Positions 53,823-63,245 of a DNA stretch of 64,000 bases are shown here, in pieces (the stretch's first letter is position 1; each line of letters opens with the position of its first letter). The DNA is taken from contig CBDHHO010000004.1 of the NCBI GenBank assembly GCA_965263485.1, positions 930,001 to 994,000 of the forward strand. The letters are read 5' to 3'. The translations under genes were made by a program, and so were the position numbers. Origin of the DNA: Haliotispira sp965263485 (GTDB lineage Bacteria > Spirochaetota > Spirochaetia > SP-2023). Below the pieces are notes generated by a model. The model was not told where the DNA came from. It was given only the letters and a program-made list of their open reading frames with translations, and did no database searches.

Positions 53823-55106
53823 CTATTCCCCGCGATAAGCTTTTTTCGACTCCTCGGCGATGATTTCGATGCCCCGGCGCAGCATTTCGTGATTTTGCAC
53901 ATAATTCATGCGCAGGCACTGGTGGCGCAGGCGCGCATCGGAAGCTGTGCCGGATTCATCCTCATGGCTTCCCGGAAAGAAAAATTCGCCGGGGACAATC
54001 AAGACCCCGCGATCCTTCAGACGCCTGTACAACTCCATAGTCGGAATTGGCAAATCCCGCAACCACAGCCACAGAAACATTGCTCCTTCGGGCTTGTGAA
54101 TCAGCACCCGTTCATCTACGATCAGTTCCCGCACCAGAGCAAGTGCCTGCCGGCTTTTCTTAAGATAGAAGGGTTGTACCACCTCGCGACTCAACTTCAG
54201 CAAGTCGCCGTGCTGGATCATGTAATGCCCCAAAGTCGGGCCCAGACTGCCGGGTGCCAGGCTGATAATACCGTTCATATTGGTCAGGACCCGGGTAATT
54301 GCTTCGCAGGCAATCACAATGCCGCAGCGCAGTCCGGGCAGGCCCAGTTTGGAAAGACTCATACATAAAATGGTGTTTGCGTTCCAGAAGGGCTGTACTT
54401 CGTTAAAAATAATATTGGGGAACGGTGGGCCATAGGCGCTGTCCAGAATCAAGGGAATCTGCTGTGAGTGCGCCAGCTCATCCAGCCGGGCAATTTCCAG
54501 ATCAGTGAGGACATTGCCGGTGGGGTTGGTGGGTCGCGAAGCGCAGATCGCGGCAATCGAATCACTTCCTGATTTGTTTACGGGCAATTTGTCAAAATGG
54601 ATGTGGTATTTAAACAGACGCTCGCCAAGCAGCTCAATTTTCGGTGCACAACAGGTAAAGAGGCCCGGGTCGATACCCACATCCGAATAACCGATATATT
54701 CGGGGGACAGAGGCAGCAATATTTTTTTGCGGCTGCCGTCCTGCCGACCCCCTGCCAGGATGTTAAACAGGTAGAAAAAACTGCTCTGGCTGCCGTTGGT
54801 CAGGGTGATGTTCCGCGGCCCGACCTCCCAGCCGTACTGTCGCTGAAGCATTGCGGCCAGTGACCGAATAAAAGCACTCTGACCCTGCGGCCCATCGTAG
54901 TTGCCAATAGCCTGGATCAGGCTCCCATCATCCAGCAGGCTGGCGCAGGCATTGCGCAGGTAGTCTTCCATTTCGGCAATGCCGGCTGGGTTGCCTCCCC
55001 CCATCATAATGGCATCGGGGTTGCGCATCCCTTCGTTCAAATCGTCCATTAAGAGGGTGATACCTGAGCATCCCGCATATTTTTGGCCAAATTGAGAGTA
55101 TTGCAT
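53823..55106 (-). CDS. avtA: Valine-pyruvate aminotransferase
   Basis: About 427 residues from MQYSQFGQKYAGCSGITLLMDDL, typical AvtA opening. Fold-type I PLP enzyme: GNYDGPQGQSAFI, NPTGNVLTDLEIARLDEL, Asp in ILDSAYGPPFP, and PLP Lys in SLSKLGLPGLRCG. It interconverts valine/pyruvate and 2-oxoisovalerate/alanine. I chose ATG at 55106; a start nine codons earlier is not conserved. No branched-chain genes nearby. Confidence 0.93.
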   Translation of the reverse strand: MQYSQFGQKYAGCSGITLLMDDLNEGMRNPDAIMMGGGNPAGIAEMEDYLRNACASLLDDGSLIQAIGNYDGPQGQSAFIRSLAAMLQRQYGWEVGPRNITLTNGSQSSFFYLFNILAGGRQDGSRKKILLPLSPEYIGYSDVGIDPGLFTCCAPKIELLGERLFKYHIHFDKLPVNKSGSDSIAAICASRPTNPTGNVLTDLEIARLDELAHSQQIPLILDSAYGPPFPNIIFNEVQPFWNANTILCMSLSKLGLPGLRCGIVIACEAITRVLTNMNGIISLAPGSLGPTLGHYMIQHGDLLKLSREVVQPFYLKKSRQALALVRELIVDERVLIHKPEGAMFLWLWLRDLPIPTMELYRRLKDRGVLIVPGEFFFPGSHEDESGTASDARLRHQCLRMNYVQNHEMLRRGIEIIAEESKKAYRGE

Positions 55107-55224
55107 GCTGTGTCTTTCTATTGAGCAAGTCAAATTGAGAAGGGAAGATTCGCGGAATCAGAATCGAAAATTCTTGCGGAAATTGCCATTCTCAGAGATC
55201 TTGTCAGTCGCCAGACAAAGGAAT

Positions 55225-55506
55225 GGGGGCCTCTAAAAGGCGTCTCTACAAATGGTATCGCTTCGCAAATATTGTGCTATTGCCCTGCTTCTGCTTTGTC
55301 TTTGCTGGCAATAGCACCGCGTTTCGATGTGGGTTGCAGAGATTTTCCGCGAGGCGACAGCTCTTTTAATACTTTGTTGTATTGAAATGAATTGCCAATG
55401 GCAGGCGGCGGCGCGGTGAGGCAGAACCTTTTTCTCGAAAAAGATCGCGATTTCACGCGGAACTTGTGCTGAGCTTGCCGAAGCATGGGGATTTTCAGAG
55501 GTCCCC
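55225..55506. repeat. Diverged interspersed element with an 11-bp hairpin
   Basis: Left end GGGGCCTCTAAAAGG with a second CGTCTCTACAAATGG start, right end GGATTTTCAGAGGTCCCC. It contains a perfect 11-bp stem GTGCTATTGCC (55274-55284) / GGCAATAGCAC (55317-55327). The stem differs in sequence from the equivalent stem at 2908-2941 at four paired positions, but pairing is kept. Right end is 10 bp from the eno stop. Confidence 0.75.
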
Positions 55507-55515
55507 TGATGGAGC

Positions 55516-56823
55516 TCAGAGCTTTCCGATTGAATAAAAAGCTTCTCTGCCGGCATATTCGGCATGCTTGCCCAACTCCTGCTCGATGCGCAACAACTGG
55601 TTGTACTTACAGATGCGATCAGTGCGCGAAGCAGACCCGGTTTTGATCTGGCCCGTGCCCAGAGCCACTACCAAGTCGGCGATAAAGCTGTCCTCGGTCT
55701 CACCGCTGCGGTGCGAGACAATTGCCGTGTAGCCGGCACACTTGGCCATTTCTACTGCTTCAAAGGTCTCAGTCAGGCTGCCGATCTGGTTGACTTTGAT
55801 CAGAATCGAATTGCCGATGCCTTTGCGAATTCCTTCACTCAGGATTTTGGAATTGGTCACAAACAAATCATCGCCCACCACCTGGACTTCCGGGCCAATG
55901 CGATCCGTCAGTTTCTTCCAGCCGTCCCAGTCCTGTTCGGCCATGCCGTCTTCTAGGCTGATGATCGGGTACTTCCGGCACCAGTCGACCCAGAAATCGA
56001 CCATCTGTTCCGAAGTCAGCTTGCGGCCATCCGACCATCGGAACTTGTAGATTTTCTTTTCCGTATCGTAGAACTCCGAAGCCGCCGGGTCGAGGGCAAT
56101 TTTTACCTCTTCACCGGGTTTGTAGCCGGCCTTTTTGATGGCTTCGATAATATATTCTGGGGCCTCTTCGTTTGACTTGAGGTCCGGGGCAAAGCCACCT
56201 TCATCTCCCACTGCGGTAGAATAACCCTTTCCCTTCAGGATACCCTTAAGGGTATGGAAAATTTCGGCCACCCAGCGCAGCCCTTCCCGAAAGCCGGGAG
56301 CGCCGACGGGCATGACCATGAATTCCTGGAAGTCCACCGAGTTGTCCGAGTGGGAGCCGCCGTTGAGAATATTGGCCATCGGCACCGGCAAGAGATTGGC
56401 GTGGTAGCTGCCCAGGTAGCGGTACAGCGGAATGCCCAGCATGTCGGCAGCAGCGCGGGCCACTGCCATCGAAACGCCCAGAATGGCATTGGCTCCGAGG
56501 CGGGCTTTATTTTCTGTGGCGTCCAGTTCAATCATGCTGCGGTCAATGTTAATCTGATCGAGGCCCGAGAGCCCGATCAGGGTTTCCGCAATCTCGCCGT
56601 TGACATTTTCTACGGCCTTGCACACTCCCTTGCCCAAGTAGCGACCCTGGTCGCCGTCCCGCAGCTCCACGGCTTCGCGAGTCCCCGTGGATGCACCCGA
56701 AGGGACCGCGGCCCGGCCCTTGGCACCACAGGCCAGTCTCACATCAACTTCGACTGTGGGGTTGCCGCGTGAATCAAGTATTTCACGAGCTTCAATGTAT
56801 TCAATTGTATCCATCATATCCAT
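55516..56823 (-). CDS. eno: Enolase
   Basis: 435 residues. IEYIEAREILDSRGNPTVEVDV, PSGASTGTREAVELRDGD, NGGSHSDNSVDFQEFMVMP, metal site SLEDGMAEQDWDGW, catalytic Lys in LIKVNQIGSLTET, and SHRSGETEDSFIADL. It converts 2-phosphoglycerate to phosphoenolpyruvate. AAGGAG lies seven bases before the ATG at 56823. Flanked on both sides by interspersed elements. Confidence 0.99.
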   Translation of the reverse strand: MDMMDTIEYIEAREILDSRGNPTVEVDVRLACGAKGRAAVPSGASTGTREAVELRDGDQGRYLGKGVCKAVENVNGEIAETLIGLSGLDQINIDRSMIELDATENKARLGANAILGVSMAVARAAADMLGIPLYRYLGSYHANLLPVPMANILNGGSHSDNSVDFQEFMVMPVGAPGFREGLRWVAEIFHTLKGILKGKGYSTAVGDEGGFAPDLKSNEEAPEYIIEAIKKAGYKPGEEVKIALDPAASEFYDTEKKIYKFRWSDGRKLTSEQMVDFWVDWCRKYPIISLEDGMAEQDWDGWKKLTDRIGPEVQVVGDDLFVTNSKILSEGIRKGIGNSILIKVNQIGSLTETFEAVEMAKCAGYTAIVSHRSGETEDSFIADLVVALGTGQIKTGSASRTDRICKYNQLLRIEQELGKHAEYAGREAFYSIGKL

Positions 56824-56845
56824 GTGGGACTCCTTTGCAGCTTTA

Positions 56846-56983
56846 AGGGTACCTCTAAAGGGAACCTCTAAAAATCGTATCGCTTTCTGTGGGAATGGTA
56901 CAATCGCTCTGCTTCTGGCCTTGTCTTCGCCGCAGCGATTGTAACGCGTTTTGATGCCGAGCGGATAAGGACACCTCTAAAAT
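56846..56983. repeat. Interspersed element fragments upstream of eno
   Basis: GGGTACCTCTAAA, then GGGAACCTCTAAAAATCG, then the hairpin TACAATCGCT (56899-56908) / AGCGATTGTA (56934-56943), then GGACACCTCTAAAATC: three left-type ends and no right-type end. It covers the eno upstream region. Confidence 0.7.
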
Positions 56984-57080
56984 CAGGGCCTAGAGCCCGA
57001 GTATAAAGAGTCTGGTGCTTAGGTCAAGGAAATGCGGTTACCGCAAGGTTTCTCAATCCTTCCTTCCAACGGGAATTTAA

Positions 57081-57244
57081 GGGAACCTCTAAAAATTCCA
57101 ATTTCGCACCAGACTCGGTCTTTTTCACGGAGCAGCTTTGTCACGAAAGCCTTACCATACAGCAAAGTATGGCTCGGCTTCCGTTCCTCGCTGCCGCAAA
57201 AAATCCCTTCGTCTGGCATCAAAAGCGAATTTTTAGAGGTTCCC
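57081..57244. mobile_element. MITE-like element, 164 bp, with TTAA duplication
   Basis: Virtually identical to the element at 990-1153. Left end GGGAACCTCTAAAAATTCC, right end GCGAATTTTTAGAGGTTCCC, TTAA at 57077-57080 and 57245-57248. The different flanking duplications of the two copies (TTTA and TTAA) show independent insertions. Between here and pgi only a right-end-like GATTTTAGAGGTGTCC near 57425 is visible. Confidence 0.92.
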
Positions 57245-57458
57245 TTAAGCTTATTTCCTCGCGCTTAAATGGCATCGCGGGAAGAGTGAATCCCCCGAGT
57301 TCCCTCGAAACCGTTGATTGTCCCAAACAAGCCAGCTATACCAGTTTTGCAATGCGACACAATTTTCAGAGCTTCCCTATATTTTTGGGCTTTTATATAA
57401 TTTAGCGCGATATTTTACACATGGATTTTAGAGGTGTCCTGAAGATTAGGAGATGATT

Positions 57459-59033
57459 ATGAATTTTCGCAACCTTGATCGCTGTATACACTACCAAATG
57501 TTGCAAAATGCCCCGAAAAAGAAGTTGCAGGATTTGTTGACGCGCGAAAATGTTCAGAACAGCAATATCCCGATAGCCGCTGGGCTGAGCTTCAATTATG
57601 CAGCACGCGGGGTCGACAGCGATGTCGTGGAACTGCTGGGCAAGCTGGCCGAAGAACAGGAACTGCTGCCCAAATACCAGGCCTTGGTTTCCGGTGAAGT
57701 CATGAACACCGGAGAAAAGCGCAGGGTGCTGCACCACTTGCTGCGCGGTCAGTTGGGCACCGATGTGATTGAAGAAGGCAAGAATCTGCGCGATTTCTAT
57801 AGGGAGCAGCAGGAGCGCATGGCTGATTTTGCCGATCAGGTCCATCAGGGCAAAATTCTGGGTTCGACCGGCAAGCCGTTCGAAACGGTCGTGCAAATTG
57901 GCATCGGAGGTTCGGATCTGGGGCCGCGAGCCTTGTACCTCGCCCTGAACAAACTGCTGCGTCCTAAAGTCCGCGCCGAATTCATTTCCAATGTGGACCC
58001 GGACGATCCCAATTCCATGCTGCAAGGTCTGGAAGCAGAAAAGACTCTGTTCATCTTGGTGTCCAAGAGTGGCACTACCCAGGAAACCCTGACTAACGAG
58101 AACTTTGTACTGCGCTGGCTGGAGGCCGAAGGCCAGCGTCAGGGCCACAGCATTCAGGCTGCGCGGCACATGGTGGTAGTGACCAGTGCCACCAGCCCGC
58201 TGGCCAACAATCCGGCCTACTTGGATTCTTTTTATATCGACGACTATATCGGCGGACGCTACTCGGCCACCAGTGCCGTGGGCGGTGCTGTATTGTCTCT
58301 GGCCTACGGCCCCGGTGTGTTTGCCGAACTGCTTGACGGTGCAGCAGAAGCCGACAAGAATGCCCTGCAACACAAAAATATTCAGAAAAACGCAGCCCTG
58401 ATGGACGCCATGATCGGCGTTTGGGAGCGCAATATCTGCGGCCATGCGGCCACGGCAGTACTGCCTTATTCACAGGCACTGTTGCGCTTTCCGGCCCACT
58501 TGCAGCAGCTGGACATGGAGTCCAACGGCAAGCAGGTCAACCGCAATGGTCAGCCGCTCAACTACATGACCGGCCCCGTTATTTTCGGCGAACCGGGCAC
58601 CAACGGTCAGCACTCTTTTTACCAGATGTTGCACCAAGGTACGACTCCGGTACCCTTGCAGTTCATTGGTTTCAGCCTGCCCCAGATTGCCAAAGATGTC
58701 GAGTTCCAAGGCAGCAGCAGTCAGAAGAAACTGAACGCTAACCTCTGTGCCCAAATAGCGGCCTTTGCCTTGGGCAGGGAAGAAGGCAACCCGAACAAGA
58801 GCTTCCCGGGAAATCGGCCTTCCTCGCTGATCCATGGCAAACAACTCACGCCCCGGGTGCTGGGTGCTTTGCTGGCCCACTTTGAAAATAAAGTGATGTT
58901 CCAAGGCTTTGCTTGGAACATCAACTCCTTCGATCAGGAAGGGGTGCAACTGGGCAAGCTGCTCACCGACAGCATCCTGAAAGGTGAAGGCAGTCCGTTG
59001 CTGGGCGAGTACATGAAATTGCTGAACTCCTAA
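57459..59033 (+). CDS. pgi: Glucose-6-phosphate isomerase
   Basis: About 524 residues. VVQIGIGGSDLGPRALYLAL, LVSKSGTTQETLTNE (sugar-phosphate binding), GGRYSATSAVGG, GEPGTNGQHSFYQMLHQG (catalytic Glu and His), and a C-terminal WNINSFDQEGVQLGK with the catalytic Lys. It interconverts glucose-6-phosphate and fructose-6-phosphate. ATG at 57459 is six bases after AGGAG; an ATG at 57453 touches the ribosome-binding site. Two glycolytic genes, eno and pgi, lie divergently here. Confidence 0.98.
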   Translation: MNFRNLDRCIHYQMLQNAPKKKLQDLLTRENVQNSNIPIAAGLSFNYAARGVDSDVVELLGKLAEEQELLPKYQALVSGEVMNTGEKRRVLHHLLRGQLGTDVIEEGKNLRDFYREQQERMADFADQVHQGKILGSTGKPFETVVQIGIGGSDLGPRALYLALNKLLRPKVRAEFISNVDPDDPNSMLQGLEAEKTLFILVSKSGTTQETLTNENFVLRWLEAEGQRQGHSIQAARHMVVVTSATSPLANNPAYLDSFYIDDYIGGRYSATSAVGGAVLSLAYGPGVFAELLDGAAEADKNALQHKNIQKNAALMDAMIGVWERNICGHAATAVLPYSQALLRFPAHLQQLDMESNGKQVNRNGQPLNYMTGPVIFGEPGTNGQHSFYQMLHQGTTPVPLQFIGFSLPQIAKDVEFQGSSSQKKLNANLCAQIAAFALGREEGNPNKSFPGNRPSSLIHGKQLTPRVLGALLAHFENKVMFQGFAWNINSFDQEGVQLGKLLTDSILKGEGSPLLGEYMKLLNS

Positions 59034-59096
59034 GGAGAGCGAAGAATTCTGCGATTTTGCTCGTCTTTCCCAAAACAGCTTCAGGGCGCACCTTTA

Positions 59097-59165
59097 GGGC
59101 ACCTCTAAAAATTCCCCACCACAGAAAAGGGGGGTCCGCCAGACTCGGTCTTGTTCACAGAGCAG
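59097..59165. repeat. Left part of an interspersed element before rsmD
   Basis: GGGCACCTCTAAAAATTCC, then CCACCACAGAAAAGG and the CCAGACTCGGTCTTGTTCACAGAGCAGCC module. The right half is missing. An open frame running through it into rsmD is not a real N-terminus. Confidence 0.7.
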
Positions 59166-59216
59166 CCTGTTGCAAGCTGTCCGGGGCAGCTCGGTCTAAG
59201 GAGTCTGAGAGTTTGT

Positions 59217-59810
59217 ATGCGCATTACGGCCGGGCTGTATAAAGGGCGGACATTGTGCTGTCCCAAACAAGATATCCGGCCGGTGATGGCCAAAATGCGG
59301 GAATCGATCTTTTCGATGTTGTATTCGCGCTATGCTTCGGGCAGCCGAGGGCTGGATGGTCTGCGTTTCCTTGATTTATTCTGTGGCTCTGCGGTGATGG
59401 CGGTGGAAGCTGCTTCGCGCGGAGCCTGCTATGTTGAGGCGGTGGAACGGGACCGGCGCAAAAAAACGATTCTGGAACAGAATCTGGGAATCTTGGAAAT
59501 TCCGTGGCGGCTGCACATCACCGATGTGCAACGCTATCTGCGACAAGCCGCCCGGCCGGAGAGAAACATCCGGGCAGAACCGTTTGACATCATTTATCTG
59601 GATCCGCCCTTTGCCATGCCAAACAAGGCCGGGCTGCTAAAGGAGTTGCCGTCCACACTCTTGCACACCGGGAGCTTGATCATGCTGCACCTGCCGAGGC
59701 AGGAAGCTACCCTGCTCTCCGAGCAGCCGGTAGGGGGGCTCCAGCGGGAAAGCTGCAAGTACTTTGGTGGTTCGGCACTGTGCCTGTATTCCCCTCCTGT
59801 ATTCGCATAG
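59217..59810 (+). CDS. rsmD: 16S rRNA (guanine-966-N2)-methyltransferase RsmD
   Basis: 197 residues from MRITAGLYKGRTLCCPK, the standard opening. RPVMAKMRESIFSML, the SAM-binding loop LDLFCGSAVMAVEAASRGA (usual G-S-G is G-S-A here), and the catalytic motif YLDPPF. It methylates G966 in 16S rRNA. AAGGAG lies upstream of the chosen ATG. Downstream 59835-59855 there is a right-end-like ATATTTAGAGGGGCCC. Confidence 0.9.
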   Translation: MRITAGLYKGRTLCCPKQDIRPVMAKMRESIFSMLYSRYASGSRGLDGLRFLDLFCGSAVMAVEAASRGACYVEAVERDRRKKTILEQNLGILEIPWRLHITDVQRYLRQAARPERNIRAEPFDIIYLDPPFAMPNKAGLLKELPSTLLHTGSLIMLHLPRQEATLLSEQPVGGLQRESCKYFGGSALCLYSPPVFA

Positions 59811-59834
59811 CCCAATGCCATACAATGGCAATGC

Positions 59835-59855
59835 ACAATATTTAGAGGGGCCCTG
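59835..59855. repeat. Right-end fragment of an interspersed element
   Basis: CAATATTTAGAGGGGCCCC, a diverged right terminus without a left partner, between rsmD and accA. Confidence 0.45.
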
Positions 59856-59941
59856 AAGGGACGCTCTGGCAGCGGGAGCAAGATTTCTGGCAGTTTCTAA
59901 GAATTGCCAGCGGTAGCCAAATCAATTAGAATTCGGGCCCA

Positions 59942-60925
59942 ATGGAACGAGAAGAAATTCTGCAACGCTTTGCTGAACTGCGGGAAACCCTGCGCTCCAC
60001 ATCGCCTGAACTGGCCATGGAAATCAGCGACCTAGAAAGTCGTTTCGCCAGTAATAATATCGAAAATGATGCTTGGCAGCGCGTGCAGATAGCCCGTATA
60101 GGCGAACGCCCCGGAACCCTAGACTACATTGCCAAGATCAGCGAAAATTATATAGAACTGCACGGCGATCGCAGCTACGGCGATGACAAAGCAATTGTCG
60201 GCGGCATCGCAGTCATTGACGGCATTCCCATGACCTTTATCGGCCATCAGAAGGGCCGCAACCTCAAGGAGAACATGCAGCGCCACTACGGCATGGGCAG
60301 CCCTGAGGGCTACCGCAAAGCCCTGCGTCTGGCCAAGCAGGCCGAATCCCACGGTCGTCCGCTCATCACCTTTATCGACACTCCGGGTGCTTATCCCGGT
60401 CTGGAATCCGAAGAACGCGGCATCGGCGAGGCCATCGCCGTCAATTTGCGCGAATTTTCGGTGCTGCGCACCCCGATCATCAGTTTTGTCATCGGCGAAG
60501 GGGGCAGCGGCGGGGCCTTGGGCATCGGTGTGGGCGACAAACTATATATGCTGGAAAACTCGGTATATTCGGTAATTTCGCCCGAAGGTTTTGCTTCGAT
60601 CCTGCTGCGCGATTCCACCAAAGCCGAATATGCGGCTTCGCTGATGAAAATGACGGCCAAAGACATTGCCGACTTTGACATCATCCACGGCATTGTTCCC
60701 GAGGTCGCGGGTGGCGCCCATCTGGATCCGGACTATACTGCGCGCGAGATTAAAAAAATGATTCTGCGTGACTATGCCAGCCTGCAATCCAACGACTATG
60801 AGAAGCTGGTGCGATACCGTTCGCGCAAGTTGCGCGATATGGGCCGCTTCAGTGAGAAAAGCAGCCGGGAGGACTTGTTTCGCCTTTTCTCGCGCATTCC
60901 CTGGCTCAAAAATCGCAACACATAG
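59942..60925 (+). CDS. accA: Acetyl-CoA carboxylase carboxyltransferase subunit alpha
   Basis: 327 residues. N-terminal helices (SDLESRFASNN), then WQRVQIARIGERPGTLDYI, FIDTPGAYPGLESEERGIGEAIA and the CoA/biotin loop GEGGSGGALGIGVGD. It transfers CO2 from carboxybiotin to acetyl-CoA together with AccD for fatty-acid synthesis. AccD is not adjacent. The next gene starts 24 bp downstream and might be co-transcribed. Confidence 0.97.
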   Translation: MEREEILQRFAELRETLRSTSPELAMEISDLESRFASNNIENDAWQRVQIARIGERPGTLDYIAKISENYIELHGDRSYGDDKAIVGGIAVIDGIPMTFIGHQKGRNLKENMQRHYGMGSPEGYRKALRLAKQAESHGRPLITFIDTPGAYPGLESEERGIGEAIAVNLREFSVLRTPIISFVIGEGGSGGALGIGVGDKLYMLENSVYSVISPEGFASILLRDSTKAEYAASLMKMTAKDIADFDIIHGIVPEVAGGAHLDPDYTAREIKKMILRDYASLQSNDYEKLVRYRSRKLRDMGRFSEKSSREDLFRLFSRIPWLKNRNT

Positions 60926-60948
60926 TCTCAGTATAATCTCTTGCTATT

Positions 60949-62319
60949 ATGCCGAGCAAAATAATGCCCCGAAAGTGCCTGTCCTGCCGCTTGTCGCTAT
61001 TGTTCGCCAGTGTGCTGATGCTCTCATGTGAAGCCCGGGAAGAGCTCAGGATCCTCAATTCTTTTGCCACTGACGAGACACTATACCAAGTCTGGCCCGA
61101 GTTGTTTGCGGTGTTCCAGAAAGACTATCCGGGCTCTGCGGTCGCTCAAAATGTCAAACCGGGCGCACTGCTCTACCGGATCCAGCGACTCTATGCCGTC
61201 CAGAGCCCGCCCGACATCATCTACACCGACCCGAACAGCCCTGCCGGGCGCTATTTAATCAATCATAAGATGCTGCAAAACTTGCGTTTGGAACAAGAGT
61301 CCGCTTATCTGTCCCAGATTCCCTTCTCTGAGCTGGCGCTCGCGCCGCAGCATGTTGGCCATGCTCACAATGACGGGCTCTGGGTTCTGCCTCTGACCTT
61401 GCAGCTCTATGGCTTGCTGTTTGTCAACGACGAATTGCTGGCCCGGGAAGGCTTGGCTTTGCCGGAAGATATGCAGGCACTTAGGGAAAACATTGCCAAG
61501 CTGAAGCGGAGAGGCTACGAATATCCTCTGGTGCTGGGCCGTTCCTACACGGACAATACCTTGAGTGACTTGCTGGGCGTTATTATCGGACGCTCTATCA
61601 GCACGGAGTTCTTTTCCAGAGCGCTTTACAAACCGGAACTGTTCAAATCGCCGGAATTCCGCCAGGCTCTGGAACTCTACCTGAGTTACCTGGCCGAAGA
61701 CGGCATCCTCTCAACGGAGCTTCGGAGTTTGGGCAAGGCAGGTTTGCAGCTGTTCCATCAGCAGCGTGCGCCTTTTTTGCTGGGCCACGATAAAGATATC
61801 GAAGCATTCCTGACCGGGGGCGAAGATGATTTTCACAATTCGGTGACTTGGCTCCCATTCCCCGTTGAAAAGGCGGATCTTAACCATGGGGGCCCGGTTC
61901 GGGATTTTGTTTTGTCGGGCAGAATACAGCCCGGCTACGGTGTTACGACTGCAGCCTACCAGAAGCCGTACACGCAGCGGCGGGCAATGGAATTCCTGGA
62001 TTTTATCTTCACAAAGGGTATCAATATGTATGCCAAAGAAGATGTGCAGCACCGGATCTTTACTGTTCCGGTAAAATCCACCAATGTGACGCGCTTCTAT
62101 CTAAATAAGTTGCAGTTTTATAATCAGATCCCGGGCGTTGTCGATGACATGAGCAGCTCCATGATCGAAGGCGAAAAAGATGTTTTGGAAAATACTATAA
62201 ACAATGTCTTAAAGGGATTTGACAGCATCGATAAAGTCATTAATGTGTTCTATACCAATGCTATGAACCGAACCTTGGACCTCAATGTTATAAACAATTC
62301 GCTTATGTATCCGAACTAA
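60949..62319 (+). CDS. Extracellular solute-binding lipoprotein of an ABC importer
   Basis: 456 residues. LLFASVLMLSCEAREELRILNSF is a lipoprotein signal with lipobox MLSC. The mature part is a family-1 type periplasmic binding protein (ETLYQVWPELFAVFQKDYPG; PPDIIYTDPNSPAGRYLI; LWVLPLTLQLYGLLFVNDELL; TEFFSRALYKPELFKSPEFRQALELYLSYL). This family binds oligosaccharides. No permease or ATPase gene follows. A second ATG at 60964 is possible. The substrate cannot be read; a glycan from the host would fit the fucose genes but is inference. Confidence 0.85.
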   Translation: MPSKIMPRKCLSCRLSLLFASVLMLSCEAREELRILNSFATDETLYQVWPELFAVFQKDYPGSAVAQNVKPGALLYRIQRLYAVQSPPDIIYTDPNSPAGRYLINHKMLQNLRLEQESAYLSQIPFSELALAPQHVGHAHNDGLWVLPLTLQLYGLLFVNDELLAREGLALPEDMQALRENIAKLKRRGYEYPLVLGRSYTDNTLSDLLGVIIGRSISTEFFSRALYKPELFKSPEFRQALELYLSYLAEDGILSTELRSLGKAGLQLFHQQRAPFLLGHDKDIEAFLTGGEDDFHNSVTWLPFPVEKADLNHGGPVRDFVLSGRIQPGYGVTTAAYQKPYTQRRAMEFLDFIFTKGINMYAKEDVQHRIFTVPVKSTNVTRFYLNKLQFYNQIPGVVDDMSSSMIEGEKDVLENTINNVLKGFDSIDKVINVFYTNAMNRTLDLNVINNSLMYPN

Positions 62320-62385
62320 CAGGGTGCCCTGAAAATTCGCTCTTTTCGTTTATCCGGGGCGGACAGGCAGGGAGCAGAACCTTTA

Positions 62386-62443
62386 GGGGACCTCTAAAAA
62401 TTCCAGTTTCGCGCCAGGCCCGGCCTTTTCCTCGGAGCAATAT
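62386..62443. repeat. Left part of an interspersed element
   Basis: GGGGACCTCTAAAAATTCC, then AGTTTCGCGCCAGGCCCGGCC and TCGGAGCAAT; no right end. Follows the solute-binding protein gene. Confidence 0.7.
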
Positions 62444-62471
62444 AAAAAAAGCGACCCCGCAAAGCGGGGCC
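62444..62471 (-). terminator. Intrinsic terminator on the minus strand
   Basis: On the minus strand GGCCCCGC-TTT-GCGGGGTC followed by GC and seven T. The nearest minus-strand gene ends 300 bp upstream (62775), so either its transcript is long or the terminator's own gene has been lost. Confidence 0.75.
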
Positions 62472-62612
62472 GCCGGGGGAAGACTGCTTCGGGATTTACT
62501 GCGGGTGAAACGAATCCCTATGGACCCTATGGGCTGGAGTTCTGATTTTTATATTTGGAGTGGCTATTTTCTTGGGTGTATATGCCTTATTTTTCAGCTA
62601 ACCCTCATCAAA

Positions 62613-62790
62613 AAACGATGAAACAAGGCAGTAAAAGCTATCGCAGCGGAACACAAGGCGCAGGTGATTAATTATTTGAAGGTATCCGGGATAAATCCTT
62701 GGCTTACTTGTAAATTTTGGAACTTATCTGAAAGTATCAATCACACAATTGGCTCTTTAACCTATTATTTATTGTTATTCCCATAAACTC
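62613..62790 (+). pseudogene. Fragment of a GxxExxY-family gene
   Basis: In one frame the plus strand reads NKAVKAIAAEHKAQVINYLKVSG, the characteristic core of the GxxExxY (PF13366) proteins, followed by a poor INPWLTCKFWN instead of the usual LGLLVNFG. The first half of the family, including the naming motif, is missing. It stops near 62790, overlapping the tail of the gene on the opposite strand. Such proteins are of unknown function and often accessory. Confidence 0.6.
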
Positions 62791-63164
62791 TCAATAGGCA
62801 TAATGAACCGATACTCTGCTTCGAAAGACCATTGAACCTGCCATGTCCTTCCGTCCAGCTGATCCAGTAAAATAAAAGTGAACCTGTTTTCAGTTGGATA
62901 CAACATAAAACGTCCTGAGCTTGCGTTCCTTTCCCCAAGCAGGTCTTTATCATTTAATATGATAGTAAATCTATCATCTCCTTTTACATCAAACTGAACC
63001 TGCCAAATAAAACCTCTTTCCGTATCTAACTTGAGAAAATTCCACATATTCGTCGTCTTAAAAAGCCGATATTTTCCTTGCGATTCTTCAGCATTAATAT
63101 TAGGCAGATTTTGACTATAGAAAACAATAAACCCTATTGATAATATTTTTATTATGCGTTTCAT
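62775..63164 (-). CDS. Secreted protein with two internal repeats
   Basis: 129 residues. Signal peptide MKRIIKILSIGFIVFYSQNLPNINA, then two similar units: YRLFKTTNMWNFLKLDTERGFIWQVQFDVKGDDRF and FMLYPTENRFTFILLDQLDGRTWQVQWSFEAEYRFIMPI. The shared pattern is Y-P/K-T-x-N-x-x-x-F-x-x-L-D-x-x-x-G-x-x-W-Q-V-Q-W/F. I know this WQVQW repeat from small exported proteins of Bacteroidetes and Treponema with unknown role. Low GC compared with the main gene set suggests acquisition. Confidence 0.7.
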   Translation of the reverse strand: MKRIIKILSIGFIVFYSQNLPNINAEESQGKYRLFKTTNMWNFLKLDTERGFIWQVQFDVKGDDRFTIILNDKDLLGERNASSGRFMLYPTENRFTFILLDQLDGRTWQVQWSFEAEYRFIMPIESLWE

Positions 63165-63245
63165 TATTATCTCCAGTAATGAATGGGCTCTTCAATTTAA
63201 TCCCAATTGTCCTTCATATGTTTCAGTAATTTATCCTCAGTTCCG

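Noticed and set aside
59151..59216. Longer RsmD start beginning inside the repeat
   Set aside because: RsmD proteins start at MRIxxGxxKG; the upstream codons belong to an interspersed element.
62509..62601. 30-codon membrane peptide VLIFIFGVAIFLGVYALFFS
   Set aside because: No start codon in frame and no recognisable neighbour; hydrophobic frames of this size arise by chance in AT-rich DNA.
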